Assembly (NCBI GenBank): GCA_039962225.1
Contig: JAMPKV010000001.1
Span: 248,001-312,000, forward strand
DNA from: Microcoleus sp. AS-A8
GTDB lineage: Bacteria > Cyanobacteriota > Cyanobacteriia > Cyanobacteriales > Coleofasciculaceae
Direction: 5' to 3'
Length of the DNA stretch: 64,000 nt
The stretch's first letter is position 1; each line of letters opens with the position of its first letter. This document shows, piece by piece, positions 8,678 to 16,710 of the stretch. Position numbers and translations under genes: made by a program. The notes under the pieces are model-generated. The model made no database searches. It was given only the letters and a program-made list of their open reading frames with translations, and was not told the DNA's origin.

Positions 8678-8991
8678 GGATATCTCCTTAGTTTTAGGCA
8701 AAAATTAGCCTGAACGTTTCTGCCTTTTCGTAGAATTTGAACAAGTGTTGATTAAAGGGTGGAAACTCAGAGCAGCGCTCTGAATTCAGGATGAAGAGGT
8801 CGATTTCTTGAAACCTCTTATCTTCTTCTCCAGATTAGCTGCGTCGGTTTGGCAAAGCGTCCATCCAGGGAGTTATCTAAAGTTCCATTAAATTGTTCCT
8901 CAAGATACAGAAAATCTTTCTGCAAAAAGATAGAGAGTCGGCGATGAATCACCAACACTTGAGAACCTCAATAAAGGTTTACTGCTCAACC
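8678..8991. other. Intergenic, nothing recognised
   Basis: 314 bases between two leftward genes. It should contain the promoter of the exported protein at 8108-8677, but I see no gene or strong repeat in it. Confidence 0.4.
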
Positions 8992-9426
8992 CTATTCGGT
9001 CGGTTCGAGCCGCAATCGTTGTAATTGTTGTTGTAAAAACTTTCCCCATTCAGCGGCGAGGGGAACTTCTGTAAAAGGAACTTTGATAGAGGCAGCGGGT
9101 TCAGGAAGAAGAAATTCAAGAGCGATCGCACGACCTTTTTGTGGGGCTTTGTCCAAGTCCGCCCTCTGCTGATCCACTAGCAAGTGAATGGCTTGCACAT
9201 CCTGAAGCGAGAAGGTTTCTAACTCAACAGGCCCTTGGCGTGTGGGTTTTCCCCAAGTTAAATCACTCCCTTTTTGACCCAGCACGGCATAAATATCGTA
9301 CTTTGCCCGCTCAAACTGAGACGCCCAGTGGCGATAGGCTTCGACTTTCTGATATTCGTTCCAACCTGACCAAGCCAGCCAGATAAATGCTGCGAGTAAA
9401 GGTAACCAGAGTAAACCGCGTTCCAT
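8992..9426 (-). CDS. Conserved cyanobacterial single-TM protein
   Basis: 144 residues with an N-terminal membrane anchor (LLWLPLLAAFIWLAWSGW) and a small soluble domain containing WGKPTRQGPVELETFSL and LEFLLPEP.....PFTEVPLAAEWG. The composition and layout match conserved cyanobacterial hypotheticals; no enzymatic motif is seen. It is transcribed divergently from the neighbouring subtilase (176-base gap), so the two could share a control region. Confidence 0.65.
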   Translation of the reverse strand: MERGLLWLPLLAAFIWLAWSGWNEYQKVEAYRHWASQFERAKYDIYAVLGQKGSDLTWGKPTRQGPVELETFSLQDVQAIHLLVDQQRADLDKAPQKGRAIALEFLLPEPAASIKVPFTEVPLAAEWGKFLQQQLQRLRLEPTE

Positions 9427-9602
9427 CTTGGGCTATTTTTTCCACCCTGTAGCAACAGTAATGACACTACTCTTTAGCCTACCCTTGATTGGCACTTTCG
9501 CCTCTAGCCAATCAGCGTTAAACATAATGCAACATCAGCTCCCACACGGAGGCACATGAGCTATGGTAGTGGTTAAACTGGCGCGACAGCGGACGGGTTG
9601 CC

Positions 9603-11369
9603 ATGAGAAAGTTTTTGATAGCGTGTTTGTTTATATTGGGGCTGCTTTTTGCCCCATTTAACTTTAAGGGTTTAGCGAATCAGGGGGAGTTTGAGTCGAT
9701 TGTGCTGGACTTCCGGGAAGATGTGCCAGCGGCTGAGATTGACGCGAAAGTCAATTTACTGGCTGCCCAGTACGGACTGGAACCTCGCCTGAATAGTGAA
9801 TTTTCAGCTCCTGACCATGTATATATTGCCAGAGGCGATCGCAAAACCATCGCCCAACTGAAAAAGTTAGGCTTGGGCAAGTTCACGGAATTTATTGAAC
9901 CGAACTATATCTATAAAATCTCCGAGGTGCCCAACGACCCCGACTACGGTCAGCAGTGGAACCTGCGGCAGATCAACGTTGAATCGGCGTGGGACGATAC
10001 AAAGGGCAGTGGTGTCACAGTTGCAGTCATTGACACCGGCATTAGCCCTGTCCCCGATTTGAAAGATACAAAGTTTGTCAACGGCTACGACTTCGTCAAC
10101 GATCGAGCCGAGGCATTCGATGACAATGGTCATGGTACCCACGTTGCTGGAACGGTGGCTCAATCTACCAACAACAATTATGGCGTTGCCGGGATTGCTT
10201 ACGAAGCGACTCTAATGCCGTTAAAAGTATTGAGTGGAGGTGGCGGCGGTACAGTAGCGGATATCGCCGAATCGATTCGCTTTGCCGCTGACAACGGTGC
10301 CGATGTCATTAATATGAGTCTCGGTGGCGGCGGTGAAAGCCAGTTGATGAAAGAAGCGATCGACTACGCCCACCAAAAAGGAGTTGTCATCATCGCCGCG
10401 GCTGGTAATTCCAATGACAATTCAGCCTCTTACCCCGCCCGCTATCCTCATGTTATCGGCGTTTCCGCGCTGGATTCCGCTGGTACCAAAGCCCCCTACT
10501 CCAACTTTGGCGCAGGTGTGGATATCTCAGCACCCGGTGGCAGTGAAGTCGGTAAGATTTTACAAGAAACCATCGACCCACAAACCGGTGAACCCATTTT
10601 CGCTGGCTTCCAAGGAACCAGTATGGCCTCTCCCCACGTTGCCGGGGTGGCAGCCTTAATCAAAGCGGCTGGGATCAAAGAACCGGATGAAATTGCCGAT
10701 ATCTTGACAAAATCGGCACGAGTCATCCAACAAGACCCCCTCAATCACTTTGGTGCCGGCCATCTCGATGCTGCCGCTGCTGTGAAGTTGGCAATCAAAG
10801 GACAAATCACTTTCAAGGACTTCTTCCGCTGGTTACGGGATAACGGTTATCTCAATCCTCGTTTCTGGATTGACGGTGGAACGGTGATGTTACTGCCTAA
10901 AATCGCGATGGTTCTGGGTTCTTATCTGCTGGCTTGGTTCCTGCGGAATTACTTACCGATCTGGAGTTTGTCACTCACCACTGGCCTAGTGGCGGGGAGT
11001 TCTGGATTGTTTGTCCTGCGTGGTCTTTATATCTTCGACCTGCCGCAGTGGCCGTTCCGAGTGATGGGCAGTTCCATTCCCGAACTGGGTAGCGCTATTC
11101 AAGGTAGCAGTATGCTCAACCCCATTTTTGCCAGTGTGCTGATTCCGTTTATCTTACTCGCGTTGCTACTCGGACATCAGCAATGGAAGTGGGTGGCGAT
11201 TGGGTCTGCCCTCGGTGTCGCGAGTTGTTTGGCGGTGAGTGCAGTAATGTCACCCAGCCTATTATGGTTGGGTAGCGGCGTTGTGGCTCGCGTCTTCCTC
11301 GTTGCCAATGCCCTCCTGTGCTTCGGACTTGCTTATCTAGCCTCGAAAGGAGAAATGAAAACGGCATGA
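9603..11369 (+). CDS. Subtilisin-like serine protease with membrane tail
   Basis: Secreted S8 (subtilase) protease of 588 residues. A signal peptide (MRKFLIACLFILGLLFAPF) is followed by a propeptide-like region (30-110), then the catalytic domain with D144 (VAVIDTG), H177 (NGHGTHVAG) and S340 (GTSMASPHVAG), all intact. After the catalytic domain, residues from about 430 to 585 form four or five hydrophobic segments (for example IAMVLGSYLLAWF, FASVLIPFILLALLLG, FLVANALLCFGLAYL), which would anchor the enzyme in a membrane with the protease outside the cytoplasm. The multi-TM tail is unusual for a subtilase. The stop overlaps the next start by four bases (ATGA), indicating translational coupling. 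Confidence 0.92.
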   Translation: MRKFLIACLFILGLLFAPFNFKGLANQGEFESIVLDFREDVPAAEIDAKVNLLAAQYGLEPRLNSEFSAPDHVYIARGDRKTIAQLKKLGLGKFTEFIEPNYIYKISEVPNDPDYGQQWNLRQINVESAWDDTKGSGVTVAVIDTGISPVPDLKDTKFVNGYDFVNDRAEAFDDNGHGTHVAGTVAQSTNNNYGVAGIAYEATLMPLKVLSGGGGGTVADIAESIRFAADNGADVINMSLGGGGESQLMKEAIDYAHQKGVVIIAAAGNSNDNSASYPARYPHVIGVSALDSAGTKAPYSNFGAGVDISAPGGSEVGKILQETIDPQTGEPIFAGFQGTSMASPHVAGVAALIKAAGIKEPDEIADILTKSARVIQQDPLNHFGAGHLDAAAAVKLAIKGQITFKDFFRWLRDNGYLNPRFWIDGGTVMLLPKIAMVLGSYLLAWFLRNYLPIWSLSLTTGLVAGSSGLFVLRGLYIFDLPQWPFRVMGSSIPELGSAIQGSSMLNPIFASVLIPFILLALLLGHQQWKWVAIGSALGVASCLAVSAVMSPSLLWLGSGVVARVFLVANALLCFGLAYLASKGEMKTA

Positions 11370-11590
11370 GTATTAATGTAAAAGGTGTTATCGAACGCAA
11401 AGGACTAGGGCCAGGAACTTGGGCACTGGTGACAGATTCCGGGGAAACTTATGAACTCAAGGATGCCCCAGATGAGTTAAAGAAATCTGACCTTAAGGTC
11501 AAGGTTGAAGGACAGGTACGAGATGATGTAATGACCTTCGCCATGATTGGCCCGGTTCTGGAAGTCAAGTCCTTTAAGGTACTCGATTAG
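11366..11590 (+). CDS. Small OB-like protein (DUF5818-type)
   Basis: 74 residues beginning at the ATG that overlaps the subtilase stop (ATGA), so it is probably translated by re-initiation. The sequence KGVIERKGLGPGTWALVTDSGETYEL...LKVKVEGQVRDDVMTFAMIGPVLEV has the alternating strands of a small OB-like barrel and resembles DUF5818-type proteins. The open frame runs upstream to 11318, inside the subtilase, but without support. A strong terminator follows at 11680, closing a two-gene operon. Whether it modulates the protease is speculation based on coupling alone. Confidence 0.78.
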   Translation: MSINVKGVIERKGLGPGTWALVTDSGETYELKDAPDELKKSDLKVKVEGQVRDDVMTFAMIGPVLEVKSFKVLD

Positions 11591-11679
11591 TCGAGAGAGT
11601 CGGGGCACGACCGATTTTCGACAGTAATCTTGTGCTAACAAAGTTAATCAGAAACACGGTACTCGCTCACGCCAGTGTG

Positions 11680-11721
11680 AAAACCCGCCTACCCAGCCAT
11701 TGTTGGGTGGGCGGGTTTTTT
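11680..11721 (+). terminator. Strong rho-independent terminator
   Basis: AAACCCGCC (11681-11689) with inner ACCCA pairs to TGGGT and GGCGGGTT (11704-11716), then a T-run to 11721. It ends the subtilase/OB-protein operon. Confidence 0.85.
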
Positions 11722-11735
11722 AATGGCAAAAGGCA

Positions 11736-11751
11736 CCGGAGTTCATACGAG
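11736..11751. repeat. Dispersed 16-mer, second copy
   Basis: CCGGAGTTCATACGAG differs by one base from 2219-2234 (CCGGAGCTCATACGAG). Both copies sit next to G-rich low-complexity DNA. Confidence 0.5.
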
Positions 11752-11758
11752 ACGAGGA

Positions 11759-11815
11759 GGCAGAAGGCAGAAGGCAGAAGGCAGAAGGGAAAAGGGAAAA
11801 GGGAAAAGGGAAAAG
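11759..11815. repeat. Heptamer tandem repeat (CAGAAGG)n (GAAAAGG)n
   Basis: About four copies of CAGAAGG pass directly into about four copies of GAAAAGG. This is a short tandemly repeated repetitive (STRR) sequence typical of filamentous cyanobacteria. The 7-base period shifts frame in every copy, so it is non-coding. Confidence 0.85.
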
Positions 11816-11981
11816 ATTGATTGGTCAAGGTTTCAGTATTTTGCTTTGTCCTAATCACCTTGGCGACTGCTATAGCCGTATGGATGAAGGTGATTAGGAG
11901 ATTTGCATAAGCCCTCAAGTTGTGAGAGATATTGATTCATCAGCTAATCACGTTTGAGCTAGATGAGGTAGGACTAATTTG

Positions 11982-14900
11982 ATGCATCCCCGTCTATACG
12001 GCTTTAGCCTTGCTACAGTCACTCTGCTTGTTTCTCTCGCCTCTCCCCTTTACGGGCAATCAAGCCAGTCTGCCTTATCAGAAACTTCAATCAAAATTCC
12101 AGAGGATTTAGCACAAGTACCAAGCGCTCAAGACCGAAACATTCAAGCAGAGCAACTGTTACAACAAGGAATTCAGCAGTTTCGTGGCGGTCAGTTTCGA
12201 GAAGCGTTACAGACGTATCAAAAAGCCCTGATAATTTATCAACAACTAGGCGATTCTGCCCGCTCTTTAGAAGCAGAAACCCTGAATAACATCGGGGCTG
12301 TTTACATCCATTTGAGCCAATATGCCAAAGCGCTGGAAACGTTGCAACAAGCGCTGGTTATTCAGAAAGAAATCAAAGACCGCCAGGGCGAAGGGGAAAC
12401 ACTTAATAATATTGGAGAAACTTACTTTGATCTACGTCAATATCCCAAAGCGTTAGAAATATTTCAGCAAGCGCTGGCGATTCGTAAAGAAGTAAAAGAC
12501 CGCACGGGTGAAGGAGAAACGCTCAATAACATCGGCGCAGTTTATACAGGTTTGAATCAATATCCCAAAGCACTGGAAACCTTACAGCAAGCCTTGGCAA
12601 TTCGTCGGCAGGCAGGCGATACCTTCAGAGAAGGAGAATCTCTTGCCAGGATGGGATGGGTTTACAACGGTTTGGGTGAACCGTCCCGTGCTTTAGAGTC
12701 TTTAGAGCAAGCCTTAGCTGTTAATAAAAAAGTTGGTAATCGCTTTTGGGAAAGCGTGACGATTCTTGAGACTGGATTCGTTTATAGCTCACAAGGAAAG
12801 TATTCTCAATCGCTGGCGCTGTACCCGCAAGCTTTGGCGATGTTCCAAGACATGGGTTATCGCCAGGGTGAAGGGCTTGCCTTGTTGGGCATTGGCATAG
12901 ACTACAACTTTCAACAAAACTATCCTCAAGCGCTGGAATCTTTAAGCCAAGCTTTGGCAATTTTCAGGGAAGTTAAGAATCGATTGGAAGAGAAGAACAC
13001 TCTAGCCAGTCTGGGATGGGTTTACCATGCTCAAAAAGACTATGCCAAAGCAATTGAGTTTTTCGGGCAGAGTTTGACCCTGGCACGAGAACTTAAAGAC
13101 CGTCAGGAAGAAGGGCAACTTCTCAACAACATAGGATGGTCTTACTACTGGCTAGAAGACTACCCCAAGGCAATTGACTCCTACCAGCAGAGTTTGGTCA
13201 TTGCACGAGAAGTTCAGAATCGTGATTTAGAAGCGAATACGCTTAACCGTATCGCGATGGCTTACTACTGGATGAAAGACCATAACAAAGCCATCGAAGC
13301 TTATCAGCAGAGTTTGACTGTTGCACGAGAAACTAACAACCAACAGTTAGAAAGACCAATTTTGATGAATCTAGGAGAGGTCTACCATGCCCTAGAAGAC
13401 TATACCAAGGCTATTGAGTACTACCAACAGAGTTTAGCGATCGCACGAGAACTGAAAAACCCTCAAGGGGAAGCACAAGCTCTTAAAAGCATAGGAATGT
13501 CTTACTACTGGCTAGAAGATTACTCCAAAGCCATTGACTCCTATCAGCAGAGTTTGGTCATTGTACGACAAGTTCAGAATCGTGCTTTAGAAGCAAGTAT
13601 CCTTAACAGTCTTGGGGATGCTTACTACTGGATGAAAGACTACTCCAAGGCGGTTGAGGTCTATCAACAAAGTTTGACAATTGCACGAGCAATCCAGAAT
13701 CAACGGTTAGAACAAGAAGTTCTGGTGAATCTGGGAAATACTTACCAGGCCCAACGAGACTATAGCAAAGCGATCGAGTCTTTCCAGCAAAGTTTGACCC
13801 TGGCACGACAACGGCAAAACCGCCAAGGAGAACGGCTATCTCTGTCCGGTCTGGGATTGGCTTACCAAGCCCAAAAAGACTATAACAAAGCCATTGAGTT
13901 GTACCAGCAGGCTTTGACCCTGGCACGGGAACTTCAAAACCGCCAGGGAGAGTGGCTGATGCTCACCAATCTGGGATGGACTTATCATGATCTGGGGGAC
14001 TATGCCAAGGCGGTAGATTATCACACACAGAGCTTACGGATTGCCAATGAGATGGGCGATCCCAAAGGCAAGCAGCTGGCTCTGTTCAACATGGGATTTG
14101 GACACTATTGGCTGAATGACTATGCCCAGGCGATCGATTACTATGAGCAGAGCTTAGCCCTCTCACGAGAGCTTAAAAGACGCCCTGACGAAGCAAACAC
14201 TTTATTTCAGTTGGGAGAGGTTTACTCTTACATCGGCGACAATAACAAGGCAATTGATTACTACGAGCAGAGTTTAGCCCTCTCCAGAGAAATCGGCGAA
14301 CGCGCTGGGGAAGGAAATGCTTTGTACACTCTAGGAAATGCTTATAGGAGTCTGGAGAAGTATACCAAGGCCAGAGACTACTACCAACAGGGTTTAGTCA
14401 TCTCACGGGACATCGGCAATCGCAACGCCGAGGGAAATGCTCTGAGTGGTTTGGGATCGATTTACTCTGACCAAGGAGACTATGCTCAGGCTATAGAGTA
14501 CTACCAACAAAGTTTAGCTCTCTACAAGGAGATAGGTAATCGCTATAACCAGGGGGTATCTCTCAACAAGTTGGGACGGTCTTACTTGAACTTGGGTGAC
14601 TCTGCCAAAGCTATAGAGTATTACAAGCAGGCTTTAGCTATCTCCCAGAAAAGTGGCGAACTCTATGGTGAAGGAAATACTTTATCCGAGATCGGAGTGG
14701 CTTATTTTAGGTCTGGCAATCTCGTAGAAGCAGAAAACAGTCTCCGCGCTGGAATTGAGGCTTTGGAATCTATAAGGGAAAAATTGGGCAACAAAGACGA
14801 GTTTAAAGTGTCGCTTTTTGACATGCAATCTGGTATATACCGTGTTTTGCAAAACGTCCTTATCGCCCAAAATCAACCCGAAGAAGCCTTAGAAATTGCT

Positions 14901-16244
14901 GAACGCGGGAGAGCCAGAGCTTTTGTGGAGTTACTGGCTAGTAGGTTACAGGTTGAAGGTTCAGCCCAACCTTCTAACTTTCAACCCCCTACCATCGAGC
15001 AGATTAAACAAATTGCCAAAACGCAAAACGCCACACTCGTTGAATATTCGATTATTCAGGATCAGGTTAAAACTCAAGGAAAATACGGGGAAAAGCTATT
15101 TATTTGGGTAGTCAAACCCACAGGAGAGATTGCCTTCCGCTCGGTTGAGCTCACACCCCTACTGGAAAAACTGAATTATTCATCTTTAAAAGAGCTGGTG
15201 GCTAGCAGCCGTGCCTTCATCTGTGGCAATGAGTGTCGCGGTGGTCTTGTCGCGGTACAGACCGCTGAGTCTGCCAAAGGAGAGGGATTGCAGCAACTCC
15301 ATCAAATCTTAATTGAACCCATTGCCGACCTCCTACCGACTAACGTAGAAGACCACGTCATTTTCATCCCACAAACATCTTTGTTCCTCGTTCCCTTCCC
15401 GGCACTCCAAGATGCTTCAGGAAAGTACCTGATTGAAAAACATACTATCCTCACGGCTCCCTCAATTCAGGTATTGGATTTAACGCAACAGCAGCGCCAA
15501 CAGGTAGAGGCAAGGCATAGCGTGCCTTTACAGAAAAATCAGGCCCTAGTGCTGGGGAATCCTACCATGCCCAGCGTACCGCCCAAAATTGGAGAACCTC
15601 CCCAGCCATTGCCGCCGCTACCGGGTGCCGAACAAGAAGCGATCGCAGTGGCTAGTATCCTAAATACACAAGCCATTACGGGTAAGCAAGGAACCAAATC
15701 AACTATTGTGGCAAAAATGCCTTCTGCCCGAATCATTCACCTCGCCACCCATGGCATTTTAGATGATATTCGAGGATTGGGAAGTGCGATAGCCTTGGCT
15801 CCAGACCCTTCCGCCTCCCCCATCCCAACTGCGTCTGGCAACGCTATCACTAAAGCGCAGACCCCACTGGCGGCATCCGCCCCAACTCCGGTAGGGACAG
15901 GGGGGGTTAATGGCCTTCTCTCCGCTGAAGAAATCCTTGATTTAAAATTAAATGCTGAATTAGTCGTCTTGAGTGCCTGCGACACCGGCAGGGGTCGCGT
16001 TACCGGGGATGGCGTGATTGGACTGTCTCGCGCCTTAATTAGTGCGGGTGTACCCAGTGTGATTGTATCCCTATGGGCAGTCCCCGATGCCCCTACAGCC
16101 TCCTTGATGACTCATTTTTATCAAAATCTGCAAAAATACCCCGACAAAGCCCAAGCCTTACGCCAAGCCATGCTCACAACCCTAAAACAACATCCCCACC
16201 CCAAAAATTGGGCGTCATTCACCCTGATCGGAGAAGCCGAATAG
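11982..16244 (+). CDS. TPR-CHAT caspase-like protease, 22 TPRs
   Basis: 1420 residues, probably exported: signal peptide MHPRLYGFSLATVTLLVSLASPLYGQ. From about residue 55 to 950 there are 22 repeats of a 40-residue TPR unit (pattern Y..L.DY.KAI.YYQQSL.IAR...NR), a superhelical protein-binding arm. The C-terminal CHAT domain is a clan-CD cysteine protease related to caspases and separases, with catalytic H1257 (HLATHG) and C1333 (LSACDTG) both present, and VSLWAVPD near the end as in other CHAT domains. TTG 11979 directly precedes ATG 11982; I chose the ATG. The repeats in the middle are the most alike, indicating growth by internal duplication. Substrates are unknown; some TPR-CHAT proteins are switched on by partner binding to the TPRs. 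Confidence 0.92.
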   Translation: MHPRLYGFSLATVTLLVSLASPLYGQSSQSALSETSIKIPEDLAQVPSAQDRNIQAEQLLQQGIQQFRGGQFREALQTYQKALIIYQQLGDSARSLEAETLNNIGAVYIHLSQYAKALETLQQALVIQKEIKDRQGEGETLNNIGETYFDLRQYPKALEIFQQALAIRKEVKDRTGEGETLNNIGAVYTGLNQYPKALETLQQALAIRRQAGDTFREGESLARMGWVYNGLGEPSRALESLEQALAVNKKVGNRFWESVTILETGFVYSSQGKYSQSLALYPQALAMFQDMGYRQGEGLALLGIGIDYNFQQNYPQALESLSQALAIFREVKNRLEEKNTLASLGWVYHAQKDYAKAIEFFGQSLTLARELKDRQEEGQLLNNIGWSYYWLEDYPKAIDSYQQSLVIAREVQNRDLEANTLNRIAMAYYWMKDHNKAIEAYQQSLTVARETNNQQLERPILMNLGEVYHALEDYTKAIEYYQQSLAIARELKNPQGEAQALKSIGMSYYWLEDYSKAIDSYQQSLVIVRQVQNRALEASILNSLGDAYYWMKDYSKAVEVYQQSLTIARAIQNQRLEQEVLVNLGNTYQAQRDYSKAIESFQQSLTLARQRQNRQGERLSLSGLGLAYQAQKDYNKAIELYQQALTLARELQNRQGEWLMLTNLGWTYHDLGDYAKAVDYHTQSLRIANEMGDPKGKQLALFNMGFGHYWLNDYAQAIDYYEQSLALSRELKRRPDEANTLFQLGEVYSYIGDNNKAIDYYEQSLALSREIGERAGEGNALYTLGNAYRSLEKYTKARDYYQQGLVISRDIGNRNAEGNALSGLGSIYSDQGDYAQAIEYYQQSLALYKEIGNRYNQGVSLNKLGRSYLNLGDSAKAIEYYKQALAISQKSGELYGEGNTLSEIGVAYFRSGNLVEAENSLRAGIEALESIREKLGNKDEFKVSLFDMQSGIYRVLQNVLIAQNQPEEALEIAERGRARAFVELLASRLQVEGSAQPSNFQPPTIEQIKQIAKTQNATLVEYSIIQDQVKTQGKYGEKLFIWVVKPTGEIAFRSVELTPLLEKLNYSSLKELVASSRAFICGNECRGGLVAVQTAESAKGEGLQQLHQILIEPIADLLPTNVEDHVIFIPQTSLFLVPFPALQDASGKYLIEKHTILTAPSIQVLDLTQQQRQQVEARHSVPLQKNQALVLGNPTMPSVPPKIGEPPQPLPPLPGAEQEAIAVASILNTQAITGKQGTKSTIVAKMPSARIIHLATHGILDDIRGLGSAIALAPDPSASPIPTASGNAITKAQTPLAASAPTPVGTGGVNGLLSAEEILDLKLNAELVVLSACDTGRGRVTGDGVIGLSRALISAGVPSVIVSLWAVPDAPTASLMTHFYQNLQKYPDKAQALRQAMLTTLKQHPHPKNWASFTLIGEAE

Positions 16245-16528
16245 GCCACTTGACAAAGTGCGCTCAGACACCTTGGTCTTTGCGCCCTACAATAGTGAAC
16301 GAGGTATTAGGCCAAAAACTAATCTGAAGTATAAAGGGTGAAGTATGAAGTATGAAGTACAAAGACGTCTTGGATTAGAAACCCCTACCTACAAGCCTTG
16401 TTGGGTCGTTCTTGACAGGCCGGGAGCGTCAAACTCCCTTGAAGTCGGATGAAATAGGACGTTCTTGCTTCATCCTTGAGCCTTAATCACCGTTTTAAGT
16501 TTAATCCCTCAGTTCTTACTTCCCACTT
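16245..16528. other. Intergenic between the two CHAT genes
   Basis: No gene. It includes a degenerate GAAGTAT tandem (16324-16360) and a GGGAG-cgtcaaa-CTCCC hairpin near 16422-16438 that may end the TPR-CHAT transcript, although no clear U-run follows. Confidence 0.45.
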
Positions 16529-16565
16529 AAAAAAAAATCCCCGACTCAAACCGGTGAGCCAGGGA
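16529..16565 (-). terminator. Leftward terminator with no annotated gene
   Basis: On the minus strand TCCCTGGCTCA, loop CCGGTT, TGAGTCGGGGA, then nine T: an 11-bp stem with two G-U pairs and a full U-run. The nearest minus-strand gene to the right starts at 20022 and ends at 19303, so this terminator serves something else, most simply a small RNA. Confidence 0.75.
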
Positions 16566-16670
16566 ACGTCAATCAGGGTGCATCTACCATTCCACTCTTC
16601 CGAGATGAGCGGTAGTTATCCGGAAAAAGTTGGGAAACTTTCAGGCAATTGAAGGTATCTAAGAATAGAT
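16529..16670 (-). ncRNA. Candidate small RNA between CHAT genes
   Basis: Inferred from the isolated leftward terminator. The 100-140 bases before it on the minus strand can form another hairpin (CTACC...GGTAG, about 16588-16619) and contain A/T-rich hexamers near 16655-16670 that could be a -10 box. It matches no small RNA family that I recognise. The 5' end is a guess. Confidence 0.35.
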
Positions 16671-16710
16671 AGGGGTATTGCATCCTCCAGCCTTTTCACG
16701 ATTCAGCTAA

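Larger units (their letters stand above)
11591..11981. other. Intergenic with terminator and heptamer repeats
   Basis: Holds the terminator of the subtilase operon, a dispersed 16-mer shared with 2219-2234, and the CAGAAGG/GAAAAGG tandem repeat (all listed separately). The rest (11816-11981) should carry the promoter of the TPR-CHAT gene. The small frames crossing the repeat are artefacts. Confidence 0.5.
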
